A stretch of DNA of 64,000 nt from Thiodiazotropha sp040506275 (GTDB lineage: Bacteria; Pseudomonadota; Gammaproteobacteria; Chromatiales; Chromatiaceae): contig JBEVXD010000003.1 of the NCBI GenBank assembly GCA_040506275.1, positions 186,001-250,000 on the forward strand. Reading direction: 5' to 3'. The notes under the pieces were generated by a model that saw nothing but the letters and a program-made list of their open reading frames with translations, was not told the origin of the DNA and ran no database searches. Made by a program: the position numbers and the translations under genes. Of the stretch, positions 9,287-18,132 are shown one piece after another. How positions within the stretch are numbered: position 1 is the stretch's first letter; each line of letters begins with the position of its first letter.

Positions 9287-9607
9287 AGGGCAATCTCCTA
9301 ACTGTTTTTATAATAACCGACACATATCGGTATCGACGCCCCATTCTGACACAATTTCGATACGCATGAATATCCTGATAAATGACTCAGATTCGATCTG
9401 GTTTAGTGTATGTATGCTCGGGGTTATCGTGGACGATACCATTAAATTCAATAAATATTGGTAACAGTCGATAGTTCCACTATAAATACTGCTTATATGA
9501 TGGAAATACCGCTGTTTGCAGCACCCGCCAATCAAGCAGGATGTGGATAACAACATGCAGATCTACAAATAGAGCTAGAGGATCAGCATCTCTAGGAGAC
9601 CAAGGCA
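9287..9607. other. Divergent promoter region with a hairpin over the ribosome site
   Basis: About 320 bases between the DUF302 gene and the small membrane protein gene. The open frame on the minus strand (9308-9556) has no family resemblance and is probably not a gene. A small hairpin, CTAGAG/CTCTAG (9575-9595), reaches into the AGGAGA ribosome-binding site of the 9608 gene. Confidence 0.5.
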
Positions 9608-9928
9608 ATGAAACAGAAATCTAATATCATTTTATTCTGGATGCCCCTGGCACTGCTTTTCATTCTACTGATTTTGAGTGACCCACTCCTGGCCAATAAA
9701 TTTGAGACTATTGGCGGAGGCGTTCAAGGATCAAACAAGGTAAAGATTGAGTATCTTCAGATTATTGCATATGTAGCCAGTGTCTTTTTTCTGGTTTCCG
9801 GGATACTGACCATAGCGCTGCACAACAAAAATGCCCTGACTCTCAACTACACAATGTGGAAATCTTCCGCAACAATCTTCTTTATTTTAAGTATTTCTAC
9901 AGCTGCTGCCGGTTATTTTATGTCTTAA
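9608..9928 (+). CDS. Small inner-membrane protein, three predicted helices, unknown function
   Basis: A 106-residue protein with three hydrophobic segments: about 8-28 (IILFWMPLALLFILLIL), 50-69 (LQIIAYVASVFFLVSGILTI) and 85-105 (SATIFFILSISTAAAGYFM). A polar loop with GGGVQGSNKVKIEY separates helices one and two. I do not recognise a family. AGGAGA 9 bases before the ATG supports the start. It ends 8 bases from the stop of the convergent hemolysin III gene. Confidence 0.68.
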   Translation: MKQKSNIILFWMPLALLFILLILSDPLLANKFETIGGGVQGSNKVKIEYLQIIAYVASVFFLVSGILTIALHNKNALTLNYTMWKSSATIFFILSISTAAAGYFMS

Positions 9929-9936
9929 GGCAGCAA

Positions 9937-10605
9937 TCAGGACGCACCAGATGAAGATGGAACAACGTAGAAAAATACAGAGAAAAAGTGCAATACGCTC
10001 CCGGCCATGACAAAGAGATGCCAAACCGCATGATGGTAGGCCAATCGTCTCCATATGTAGAAGATCACACCCAAGGAGTAGCAAAGACCACCAGCAAGAA
10101 GTAGCACCACCCCTCCAGTTTCAACTGAGTCTATCAGTGGCTTTATAGCTATAACCACCAACCACCCCAGCCCCAGATAGAGGGTAAGAGAGAGCCACTT
10201 CAGCCGCTTTTCCCGAAATATCTCCAACAAAACACCGATAATTGCTATTCCCCACACCAGGCCGAACAACACCCACCCCCAACTATCGCGTAAATTGACT
10301 AGTGTAAAAGGGGTATAGGTACCTGCAATTAGTAAGAAAATGGCCGCATGATCAAAACGCTGTAGCAGATTTTTGGCTTTTGGATTGGGAATACCGTGAT
10401 AGAGAGTGGATGCGGTGTAGAGCAAGATCAGTGTAGCGCCATATATACTGCAACTGGTTATATGCCAGACATCACCATAAAGTGACGCGAATGTCACCAG
10501 CAACGCCAATCCTGCAATACTCAACAAAATGCCTATTCCATGAGTTACGGCATGGGCTATCTCTTCTCCGAGAGTGTACCGACTTCCTGTAAACTCGGTC
10601 TGCAT
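9937..10605 (-). CDS. Hemolysin III / PAQR-family membrane protein
   Basis: A 222-residue protein with seven hydrophobic helices and the PAQR/HlyIII signature residues: GEEIAHAVTHGIG at the N-terminus, ASTLYHG with the conserved Ser and His, FDHAAIFLLIAGTYTPF, and HHAVWHLFVMAGSVLHF near the C-terminus. The conserved Ser, Asp and His residues form a zinc site in eukaryotic PAQR relatives with hydrolase-like activity. In bacteria the function is uncertain (membrane homeostasis; haemolysis was seen for the Bacillus cereus member). The start has AGAGGA upstream. Transcribed alone. Confidence 0.92.
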   Translation of the reverse strand: MQTEFTGSRYTLGEEIAHAVTHGIGILLSIAGLALLVTFASLYGDVWHITSCSIYGATLILLYTASTLYHGIPNPKAKNLLQRFDHAAIFLLIAGTYTPFTLVNLRDSWGWVLFGLVWGIAIIGVLLEIFREKRLKWLSLTLYLGLGWLVVIAIKPLIDSVETGGVVLLLAGGLCYSLGVIFYIWRRLAYHHAVWHLFVMAGSVLHFFSVFFYVVPSSSGAS

Positions 10606-11097
10606 AGTAGGTCCTCTAGAAACTACGCTTAAATCTGAAGCTCAAAACACATCCGGTATGCTTGAGCGGCGCAAAGTTACCCCTCATGCGCACAAAACCA
10701 TTAAGCTATTGTTTTATCTACAATTAATAACGACATACTATCCGATTCAGGAGCTTCACAGAATGGCTTTTTATCGCTAAATCATTGAGAATATCATAGA
10801 TAACTACTGATCACTATGTAGCAAAAACAAGCCGCTTTAGATAAATTTCAGACCTTATTCCTGTACATATTTCAACGTAATCCTCTCCTCCATGCAGCCA
10901 CTACAATTGAAATCAACTGCAGTTATCGACCTTAGATCGGTAGAGAATTATATCAATTAAGCGGCTTGATCCAGATGAAGTTGCAAAGAACTAACAACTA
11001 TTAGTGCAAAGATGACCGGCATTACCCCCCATGAACAGAGCTTCAACCTTTAGGAAGCCCTGATTAATTCTTGAATCGGAGACTCCTTAAAAACTAC
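10606..11097. other. Non-coding stretch
   Basis: About 490 bases between two minus-strand genes. The short plus-strand open frame at 10574-10780 overlaps the hemolysin III start and looks random. A 10-base inverted pair (CAAGCCGCTT, 10828-10837 and 10959-10968) is at the level expected by chance. I see nothing else. Confidence 0.4.
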
Positions 11098-11517
11098 TTA
11101 ATCATCTATTTGAATTGGAAAATCTCCTGCATATTTATCAATCCACTCCAGTGCAGCCTCTTCCCCTGAAAGCACCCGCCCTTCCCTTGTTTTAACTGTC
11201 TGCTTGTAGTGTTCTATATAACAGAGCTGCTCGATCATTCGCACCGCATAGGCCGTCTGCTCTTCCACAAACTTCACACCAACCAGAAAACAATTATCTT
11301 CTTGCCGGCACCAGACAACTACGCCTGTTGCATGAAATTGAGGAGGAGTAATCGGGATTGCAATATGGATTTCAGTACCAGACTCTATTTCGTCGTCGGC
11401 GAGAAAGCAAAGGCCACCTTCACTGTAGTTGGTCAACATTTTTCTATGGGCCGATGCTCGGCCACCCAACTGAAAATCGATGGGGACGTCCGTGGGATGT
11501 CTGATGTAGAGACGCAT
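11098..11517 (-). CDS. PilZ-domain c-di-GMP-binding protein
   Basis: A 139-residue protein consisting mostly of one PilZ domain. The two c-di-GMP-binding motifs are present: RLYIR (RxxxR, residues 2-6) and NYSEGG (the [D/N]xSxxG motif, around residue 30). Strands GTEIHIAIPI, HATGVVVWCRQ and FLVGVKFVE follow. About 40 residues of unassigned sequence come after the domain. It should act as a cytoplasmic c-di-GMP receptor. With the cyclases and pilus genes in this window it could link the messenger to motility or attachment, but no target is indicated. The RxxxR motif is so close to the start that a few residues upstream may belong to the protein. Confidence 0.85.
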   Translation of the reverse strand: MRLYIRHPTDVPIDFQLGGRASAHRKMLTNYSEGGLCFLADDEIESGTEIHIAIPITPPQFHATGVVVWCRQEDNCFLVGVKFVEEQTAYAVRMIEQLCYIEHYKQTVKTREGRVLSGEEAALEWIDKYAGDFPIQIDD

Positions 11518-11962
11518 CTGGTTTATCGGCTACTCAGTAATGCTAAGTTCCCATACCTGTCGGTAAAGCAGGGGTAATATGATTAATTCGACCACTATCC
11601 TGACATAATAGCATCTTGAAGCGCCAGGTGAATCTGTTTAGCTGCGGAATGGATAGCAGTAGTTACTTAAACAGTCTCTGATCAAATCACGAATACTTGC
11701 CAATGATGCCTGAAAATCCCGTTTTTCGTTTAAAAAGCATTGCAATGGCTGTCCAATAACCTGGCATTCAAATAGCGTTCTTTCAGAAGTTTAAGGGTAC
11801 CTTTGATGAGGGCGAGGACAATAATAACTATCCTGTTAATAGTCACAACGAACAACATGTGCACTATTCTGATCCTCAACATTTTTAATTATATAAGGAC
11901 AGGCGGTAGCATGGAATGCATTAAGCTTGCATGTACCAAGCTATAGCTACAGAATCTGCTCT
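11518..11962. other. Intergenic region upstream of argE
   Basis: About 445 bases between the divergent PilZ and argE genes. I see no ORF, hairpin or clear ARG-box-like operator. The promoter of argE-argA should lie here. Confidence 0.4.
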
Positions 11963-13108
11963 ATGAAAACTCCTAATTATATTGAAATGCTGACCCGCCT
12001 GGTGGGCGCAGCTTCGGTAAGCAGTGTTAATCCCACTTGGGACATGGGTAATGGCAAGGTGATTGAACTACTGGACAACTGGTTCAACAGTTTGGGTTTT
12101 AACACCGAGATCCTCCAGATTCCAGATCGCCCTGGAAAGATGAACCTGATCGCCTCTTGTGGCCGTGGCAGTGACGGATTAGTACTCTCAGGACACACTG
12201 ATACAGTTCCATTTGACGAAGAGAAATGGCATTCAGATCCATTAAAACTGTTACAAAAAAACAACCGTTTATACGGTATCGGCACCACCGACATGAAAGG
12301 CTTTTTCGCTGTCGTTATCGAAGCCATAAGAGAATTGCCTCTGGATCAACTCAAACATCCCCTCGTGATCATCGCAACAGCAGATGAAGAGAGCGATATG
12401 TGTGGCGCAAAATCCCTCACCGAACTACATCGTCAATTAGGACGCCATGCGATGATTGGTGAACCAACCAGTCTGAAACCAATACGTATGCATAAGGGCG
12501 TTTCAATGGAGTCAATCATGGTTACCGGTAGATCCGGACACTCCAGCAATCCATCCCTTGGTACCAACGCACTTGACGGCATGCATTTGGTTATAGGAGA
12601 AATACTCAATTGGCGATCAGACATACAGCGCAGATACCAGAACCCAGCTTTCGAGATCGATGTACCTACACTAAATTTGGGCCACATCCATGGCGGAGAT
12701 AATCCTAACCGTATCTGTGGACAATGTGAGCTTCAGTTTGACCTGAGACCATTGCCGGGTATGAATCTACAATCACTAAGAGATGAGTTTCATGAAAGAG
12801 TTGACCGCTGCCTATCAGAGACAGATCTAAGCTGGGAAAGTGTCCCGGTATTTGATGGTATTCCAGCCATGGAGACACCAAGAGATGCTGAGATAGTTAA
12901 AGCCGTTGAAAACTTTACAGGTATCCAGGCAGGCGCAGTGGCTTTTGGTACAGAAGGCCCCTATTTGAACAGCATGGGCATGCAAACAGTGATATGTGGC
13001 CCTGGCAGTATCGACCAAGCCCACCAACCAGACGAGTATATGCCTTTAGAGCATATTCAACCTGCGATTAACCTGATACAGTCCATGGTTAAGAAGTTTT
13101 GTTTATAG
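11963..13108 (+). CDS. argE: Acetylornithine deacetylase ArgE
   Basis: M20-family zinc peptidase relative that hydrolyses N2-acetylornithine to ornithine and acetate in arginine synthesis. It shows the metal-ligand set: LSGHTDTVP (His78, Asp80), GTTDMKGF (bridging Asp110) and ATADEES (catalytic and ligand Glu at 142-143). The dimerisation domain follows, with GRSGHSSNPSLGTNALDGM, and a later ligand His lies in DQAHQPDEYM. The ATG at 11963 gives 381 residues, the normal size. A longer in-frame start at 11927 adds 12 residues without support. argA follows within 20 bases, so the two steps are co-transcribed. Confidence 0.95.
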   Translation: MKTPNYIEMLTRLVGAASVSSVNPTWDMGNGKVIELLDNWFNSLGFNTEILQIPDRPGKMNLIASCGRGSDGLVLSGHTDTVPFDEEKWHSDPLKLLQKNNRLYGIGTTDMKGFFAVVIEAIRELPLDQLKHPLVIIATADEESDMCGAKSLTELHRQLGRHAMIGEPTSLKPIRMHKGVSMESIMVTGRSGHSSNPSLGTNALDGMHLVIGEILNWRSDIQRRYQNPAFEIDVPTLNLGHIHGGDNPNRICGQCELQFDLRPLPGMNLQSLRDEFHERVDRCLSETDLSWESVPVFDGIPAMETPRDAEIVKAVENFTGIQAGAVAFGTEGPYLNSMGMQTVICGPGSIDQAHQPDEYMPLEHIQPAINLIQSMVKKFCL

Positions 13109-13123
13109 ACAGTGACTTATCTC

Positions 13124-14455
13124 ATGATGAAAAAACAGGATCAAAATCTGCCTGACAATTTTGTTGAATGGTTTCGTGGTTCATCCCCATATATTCACGC
13201 CCATCGTGGGCGTACATTTGTAATCACTTTTGGTGGCGAAGCTGTAGCTGACAGTCACTTTGCCAATCTGATTCATGATATTGCACTTCTACATGGACTC
13301 GGCATAAGACTGGTACTGGTTCATGGTGCTCGTCCTCAAATAGAGGAACGACTAAAGACTAGAAACGTAGAGACACAGTTCGTCAATGGCTTGCGGATCA
13401 CAGATGATGCCGCATTAACATGTGTCAAAGAGGCTGCAGGTGCAGCTCGTGTAGAGATCGAAGCATTACTCTCAATGGGGTTGGCTAATTCTCCCATGGC
13501 CGGAGTACGCATTCGAGCCGCCTCTGGAAATTTTGTCACCGCAAGACCGCTCGGCGTTAAAGACGGAACAGATTTTTGCCATACCGGTGTAGTCCGTAGG
13601 GTAGATGCAGCCGGCATAGAACAACGCCTCGAATCAGGCGCCATCGCTATTGTTCCTCCTCTTGGATATTCTCCTACGGGCGAGGTCTTTAATCTCAGTT
13701 CTGCAGATGTAGCCGCATCAGTTGCAACCACATTAGGCGCGGACAAATTAATTTGCCTTATTGAGGCTAAAGGTGTGACCGATTCACGAAAGCGGCTGAT
13801 GACCAGCCTCACACCACGCGAAGTCGACACCTTACTAGAGAAAAGAAAACAGCTGCCAGAAGATCTCAAACAACACCTCAAGGCAGCGGTATCAGCTAGT
13901 CGCAGTGGGGTTAAACGTTGCCATTTAATCAACCGGCAAATGGATGGAGGCCTACTCAAAGAGCTGTTTACAAGAGACGGTATTGGAACTCTTATTTCTG
14001 CTGAACCTTACGAAGAAACTCGTACAGCAGGCATCGATGATGTCGGCGGTCTACTGAACTTGATCGAACCTCTTGAGCAAAATGGCATTCTGGTTCGGAG
14101 ATCCCGGGAATTAATCGAAACTGAAATTGAGAGTTTCACCCTTGTAGAGAGAGACGGCATGGTAGTCGCCTGCGCCGCCCTCTACCCCTATCCTCAGGAG
14201 TCTATGGCTGAAGTTGCCTGTGTCGTGGTACATCCGGAGTATCGAGGCGGTGACCGGGGGGACCGGTTGTTGAATCATATGGAGGATATGGCGAGACACC
14301 TTGGCATAGAGAGACTCTTCATCCTGACGACCCAGTCAGCACAATGGTTTAAAGAGCGGGGATTCACCCCGACAGATTTGAAAGAACTACCAATGCTGAA
14401 GAGAAACCTCTACAACTACCGTAGAAATTCAAAGGTTTTCATCAAACACCTCTGA
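13124..14455 (+). CDS. argA: N-acetylglutamate synthase ArgA
   Basis: Catalyses the first committed step of arginine synthesis, acetyl-CoA plus glutamate to N-acetylglutamate. Two domains: an amino-acid-kinase-like fold (about 20-290) with HRGRTFVITFGGEAV and LVLVHGARPQI, which in this family binds the feedback inhibitor arginine; and a C-terminal GNAT acetyltransferase (about 300-443) with the acetyl-CoA loop region VVVHPEYRGGDRGDRLL. About 443 residues is the usual length. A GTG at 13112 and ATGs at 13124 and 13127 are all possible starts; I chose the first ATG. It lies just behind argE. Having both ArgE and ArgA implies the linear rather than the cyclic acetyl pathway. Confidence 0.95.
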   Translation: MMKKQDQNLPDNFVEWFRGSSPYIHAHRGRTFVITFGGEAVADSHFANLIHDIALLHGLGIRLVLVHGARPQIEERLKTRNVETQFVNGLRITDDAALTCVKEAAGAARVEIEALLSMGLANSPMAGVRIRAASGNFVTARPLGVKDGTDFCHTGVVRRVDAAGIEQRLESGAIAIVPPLGYSPTGEVFNLSSADVAASVATTLGADKLICLIEAKGVTDSRKRLMTSLTPREVDTLLEKRKQLPEDLKQHLKAAVSASRSGVKRCHLINRQMDGGLLKELFTRDGIGTLISAEPYEETRTAGIDDVGGLLNLIEPLEQNGILVRRSRELIETEIESFTLVERDGMVVACAALYPYPQESMAEVACVVVHPEYRGGDRGDRLLNHMEDMARHLGIERLFILTTQSAQWFKERGFTPTDLKELPMLKRNLYNYRRNSKVFIKHL

Positions 14456-14486
14456 ACAGAAATCTTTTAATCCGTTTGCTCGTTAT

Positions 14487-14686
14487 TATTAACCCGGCGA
14501 CTAAGTATGTTGCCTTCAGCCGAAATGTGCCTGCCTGCAGCAAGGCACCAAAACGCCGCTGTAGCACTCCTACAGCAAGTTTTGATAACGCAGTCTGCTG
14601 GCAGGCACACTTCGGCCTCTCTTTTAAAAATCATATTGTTAGGGGTTTCAAGCCTGAAGACGACATACTTAGTCGCCGGGTTATTA
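14487..14686. repeat. 200-bp nested palindrome (MITE-like element)
   Basis: Three concentric inverted repeats. Outer 35-base arms (14487-14521 and 14652-14686) match at 31 of 35 positions, with core AACCCGGCGACTAAGTATGT. Middle 21-base arms (14520-14540 and 14595-14615) match at 19 of 21. The apex is a perfect 7-bp hairpin GCTGTAG/CTACAGC (14558-14576). It starts 31 bases after argA. The element encodes nothing convincing; the open frames through it are by-products of the symmetry. It may be a non-autonomous transposable element and may also end the argA transcript. Confidence 0.75.
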
Positions 14687-14804
14687 GGGTAAGTTCCAAG
14701 ATACACAGGAACACCCCCAATATCCCCACTAAATTACTCTGTTTTTCAGCTGGCCTGTCTGCTAATACTGTTATTGTATTCACAAGATAGTTAAGGAACG
14801 GACC

Positions 14805-14945
14805 ATGACCGATCTACATTTGGATGTTCAGCAAATGGCAGGGTATACCCTATTAGCCCTTGGGTTTCTTGTGCTAGCGATTAGTCATATCAGTGTACTT
14901 TTAGGCAATCCATTGCTGATACCTGAATTTTTAAGGCTTTACTGA
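14805..14945 (+). CDS. Possible 46-residue single-helix membrane protein
   Basis: A short frame, ATG at 14805 to TGA at 14943-14945, preceded by TTAAGGAACGGACC, a fair ribosome site. The product starts MTDLHLDVQQMAGYTLLALG and has one hydrophobic segment (about 14-40, FLVLAISHISVLLGNPLLIP). I recognise no family. Small membrane proteins of this kind are easily missed, but length alone cannot rule out chance. Confidence 0.4.
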   Translation: MTDLHLDVQQMAGYTLLALGFLVLAISHISVLLGNPLLIPEFLRLY

Positions 14946-15654
14946 CAATCAAATAATCTCAGTGTCTGAAATTAACACTTCGAGGATCCACTTAACAGGC
15001 GCTCTTTGCTTGCGACGTTAAAATGCTACTCTTAACAACCTTGGTGAAGAGCACCTTATCAACACTGCCTTACTGGTAGATTTTTATCCTGAGATATACC
15101 GGTCAAGTTGACGATATAGTTTTAACCGCTTAGAGAAAGTATGGTTAATTATTAACCCGGCAGTGATTTCCTGCTTATTATCACAACCGCAATTAATTTA
15201 TTTTAATTTAAATAACCCGCAAAATCATCGCATCTGAAACAACTCAGAAGCATCATTTCCGCTATACAAGCACTACCAGTTTCAGAATATCTACTATTTA
15301 AAACCTCTCTCTAATCGGACCAGACCCCACCCTGCATAAGATTCTTAAGCTAAATTAATATCGATAAAAACTTCGACTCAAAACTACTTCTCCCCTTAAT
15401 GGTGAGGCGGACCACGCCGTACAACTATTTGATACCCTATAAACCAACGCAAGTAGCCTCTCTGCACACTTGCGTTTCTAGAATCAATTACTACCAGATG
15501 TACTAAATTAATAGATATTGAGCAAATTAATGTAAATCCACTTTTCAATCATTCAATGCTATTACTTCTCACTACTATATAGCTTTTTGAACAAAGTATG
15601 ATTATTATGATTTTCAGGAAATATTTATTGGAGTTTCTCTAAGGGAGGATAGGT
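14946..15654. other. Non-coding stretch with a solo element end and a hairpin
   Basis: About 700 AT-rich bases upstream of the hemerythrin gene. TTATTAACCCGGC at about 15149-15161 repeats the outer tip of the nested palindrome at 14487, perhaps an isolated element end. A 9-bp stem AACGCAAGT/ACTTGCGTT with a 13-base loop lies at 15446-15476. I see no coding sequence. The hemerythrin promoter should be near the 3' end. Confidence 0.45.
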
Positions 15655-16125
15655 ATGGGACGTTTACTATGGACTGCGGATCTTGAGACGGGAATTAAAG
15701 TAATCGATGGTCAGCACGAACGGATTGTTGACTATATCAACAAACTTCATGACGCCCGGATCAACAATGATAAAGGTGCAATCGCTGATATCATTGACGC
15801 GACCGTTGACTACACGATGTCCCACTTCAGTTTTGAAGAAGCCCTCATTGAAGATGCCGGGTATGAATTTATCCGACCGCATAAAAAAGTCCATGAACTG
15901 TTCATAAGACGAGTATCCGAATTCCAGGAACGCTTCAAAAAAGGAGAGGATATTTCTGAAGAACTGCATGATCTTCTAGCACGCTGGCTTTTCAACCATA
16001 TACGTAATGATGACGCGGCCTATGTTCAGGCTGTAAAAAACAATATAGTCTCGATGACTGACGACTCACAAAAAAATGGTTGGCTGGCAAAGTCGTTTAA
16101 GAAGTTTTTTAAATCAAGCAAATAA
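15655..16125 (+). CDS. Bacteriohemerythrin
   Basis: A single-domain hemerythrin that binds O2 reversibly at a non-haem di-iron centre, used for oxygen storage or sensing in microaerophilic and motile bacteria. All ligand positions are present: His21 (DGQHERI), His57 and Glu61 (SHFSFEE), His76 and His80 (RPHKKVH), His115 and Asp120 (NHIRNDD). The domain fills residues 1-125, followed by a Lys-rich tail, about 156 residues in all. A very strong ribosome site (GGGAGGA) precedes the ATG, suggesting high expression. It is a lone gene, not fused to a signalling domain. Confidence 0.95.
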   Translation: MGRLLWTADLETGIKVIDGQHERIVDYINKLHDARINNDKGAIADIIDATVDYTMSHFSFEEALIEDAGYEFIRPHKKVHELFIRRVSEFQERFKKGEDISEELHDLLARWLFNHIRNDDAAYVQAVKNNIVSMTDDSQKNGWLAKSFKKFFKSSK

Positions 16126-16239
16126 GATTTGCAGCTAGACCAGGAACCACTCGCTTTTAAAACACAACTTACTCGCAGAGACCTTAGGAGACGTTTCCAC
16201 CAATTCCAGACAATAGACTAAGTGTCAGTGTATGGCGCT

Positions 16240-17409
16240 TCAGGATACCTGTTCAAGAACCTCTTCCCCACATAGCAGGTAGCGATCTTTACCCTGTTTT
16301 TTAGCACCATCTCTTCGTAAATTTACTATTTGCAGCATTTTTGACCATTCATCTATATGATCAGCCACACGCTCACTTACACTGATACTTGCCGTTACCG
16401 GACTGCCATCCGGTAAGGTTCCCAAACCGTTAGAGTAGATTCGCTTTACTGTTATCTCTGAACCCTTGCAGTCTGTACCAGGCAATATCAGTAGAAATAT
16501 CTTTTCACCCCATCTTACCAACATATCGTTATGCCGAAGATCATCATGTAGAATATCTGCGGCTTCCTGCACCACATGATCATAAGTTGCGTAATCAAAT
16601 TCAGAGATTATATTTTCTGTATCATCGAGATCTATTAGTACAACACTGATGTTTTCGTTCAAAATATGCGCTTGTTGAAAGGCTTTTGCTAGACTTTGCA
16701 TGCCTGATTTTCTTGTCTGAGCCCCTGTGACAGGATCATGATCAACGCGAGTGATCAAGGTGATCATATACTGGAGCTGTAAAGTTGATGCAAATATTAC
16801 CACGCTGAGAATTATACAGAGCAACCAAAGCGTCGGAAGCAGTTGATCCATAGGGATGGCGGAATAGTAACTCCAACCAGTAACAGTCAACATTAGCAAC
16901 AAAAAGGCCATTGACATACCTTCTATAACCGTCATGGGAAACAACCCAATCAAGCCAATTGCAACATAGGGCAACAAGGTGTAGAGCTGCATAACCAGAG
17001 GGTCCAGCCCATTTGTAGATCCCATTGTCAGAAAATGTGCTGATATGAAAAATGTCAGTGGCAGGTTGATTAGCATCCCGCTCAACATCAGTATACTTTT
17101 CTTAAGTCCCTGATTTTCAGTCTGATGACGCGAGAGATAAAAAAAGTGGCCTGTGGAAACCAACCTAACAACAAGAATAGGCAACAATGTTTCAATCGGA
17201 AGCAGAAGATAGTCAACCACAATCCATAATGGCATCAAAAGCGTAAAAAGAGACGCTACAAATCTAACTCGATCACCAAGCAATATTGCTCGATGCTTAC
17301 GCATATAGTCCGGATGGTCTTCAGCTGAGAGTAAGTCATCCAACTCTTGCATTGAATAAATGCGAGAATTGACACCAAGATGTTTAATATAGGATTGGAT
17401 TAGAGACAT
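16240..17409 (-). CDS. Membrane protein with a degenerate GGDEF domain
   Basis: A 389-residue protein. A cytoplasmic start of about 45 residues is followed by five or six hydrophobic helices (about 50-215). A C-terminal domain (about 220-380) is laid out like GGDEF: DHDPVTGAQTRKSGMQSL at its start, then VVLIDLDD and ADILHDDLRHNDMLVRWGEKIFLLILPG. Where active cyclases have RWGGDEF this protein has RWGEKIF, so the signature is lost and the GTP and metal site is not expected to work. It may be a c-di-GMP or GTP-binding sensor, or a partner of another cyclase. The fold assignment is good; the role is inference. Confidence 0.75.
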   Translation of the reverse strand: MSLIQSYIKHLGVNSRIYSMQELDDLLSAEDHPDYMRKHRAILLGDRVRFVASLFTLLMPLWIVVDYLLLPIETLLPILVVRLVSTGHFFYLSRHQTENQGLKKSILMLSGMLINLPLTFFISAHFLTMGSTNGLDPLVMQLYTLLPYVAIGLIGLFPMTVIEGMSMAFLLLMLTVTGWSYYSAIPMDQLLPTLWLLCIILSVVIFASTLQLQYMITLITRVDHDPVTGAQTRKSGMQSLAKAFQQAHILNENISVVLIDLDDTENIISEFDYATYDHVVQEAADILHDDLRHNDMLVRWGEKIFLLILPGTDCKGSEITVKRIYSNGLGTLPDGSPVTASISVSERVADHIDEWSKMLQIVNLRRDGAKKQGKDRYLLCGEEVLEQVS

Positions 17410-17588
17410 TTAATATAGCCATCAAAGATATCCACGTCAGTATAGTATACACTAGAGAGTCTTAAGCTACTGCAACCTTTAAGGTTATTTTTTTGCTTAC
17501 GGCCAAAAAACCAACGCTAGCCATACCTCTCTTTCGCTAATCGACTTTGTTGTAATTAACTCAATAGTGCTGAAGAAATATAACTATA

Positions 17589-17676
17589 TTTATTTACCTG
17601 AGCCGACTAATCAATCCAGCAATATATAATGCAGATTTGATCATAGGATTACATTAGATGATATTTTGTAATTAGC
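17589..17676. repeat. Direct repeat copy A (about 88 bp)
   Basis: Matches 17966-18053 at roughly 80 percent of positions by eye, with a 19-base identical run ending in GATATTTTGTAATTAGC. The palindrome pair 17675-17817 begins exactly where this copy ends. Confidence 0.7.
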
Positions 17677-17817
17677 TTCGTAGGGTGCGGCCTGCCGCAC
17701 CACGCGGTGTTCCAAGCTGCTTGCAACAGTAGATATTTCACTTCTAGAGCCATTGGGAAAATGGCCTTGGGCACCAAGGCATCGAGTTAAGGTGCGGCAG
17801 GCCGCACCCTACGAAGC
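17675..17817. repeat. Inverted pair of GTAGGGTGCGGCC palindromes
   Basis: Two copies of a short palindrome (GCTTCGTAGGGTGCGGCC at 17675 and its exact complement ending at 17817) face each other about 90 bases apart. The same unit occurs at 29046, 29170 and 29512. Each copy contains its own small hairpin GGTGCGGC/GCCGCACC. REP-like or MITE-like. Confidence 0.75.
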
Positions 17818-17965
17818 CACACTACCTGAAAAATAATTTACTCAGACAACAAATACCTTAACACCTTCCGTACCCAGCAAACATTCACAACCTATTCGAA
17901 GGTTTTCCTTAATTCTTTTTTTCAACTCTGTGATTCAAGCAGCGAGCAGTGAGGGTAATCAGGTA

Positions 17966-18053
17966 TTTATTTGTCTGAGCCAATTAATCAACCCAACACT
18001 AAATAATACAGGTTTGACATAGGATTCTCATTAGATGATATTTTGTAATTAGC
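17966..18053. repeat. Direct repeat copy B (about 88 bp)
   Basis: Second copy of the segment at 17589-17676, same orientation, one base shorter inside, with scattered substitutions. It ends about 80 bases before the 3' end of the lipoprotein gene. No coding sense. The region between the copies and around them (17410-18132) has no gene. Confidence 0.7.
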
Positions 18054-18132
18054 GGTATTACTGTCTGCAAACCGTTGTATTTCTAACTGACCGAACTTTA
18101 CAACCAAGCACAATCTGTCAAATTAAAATAAC

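Noticed and set aside
9308..9556. An 82-residue protein on the minus strand
   Set aside because: Random composition, no ribosome site, and it covers the promoter region of the 9608 gene.
10828..10968. Inverted 10-base pair CAAGCCGCTT/AAGCGGCTTG as element ends
   Set aside because: A 10-base match at this distance is expected several times by chance in 64 kb.
14487..14686. An integron attC site
   Set aside because: The tips (GTTATTA and TAATAAC-like) loosely recall attC core sites, but there is no integrase, no cassette array and the symmetry is three-tiered and too regular.
14467..14790. Open frames on both strands after argA
   Set aside because: They mirror each other because the DNA is palindromic; neither shows coding pattern.
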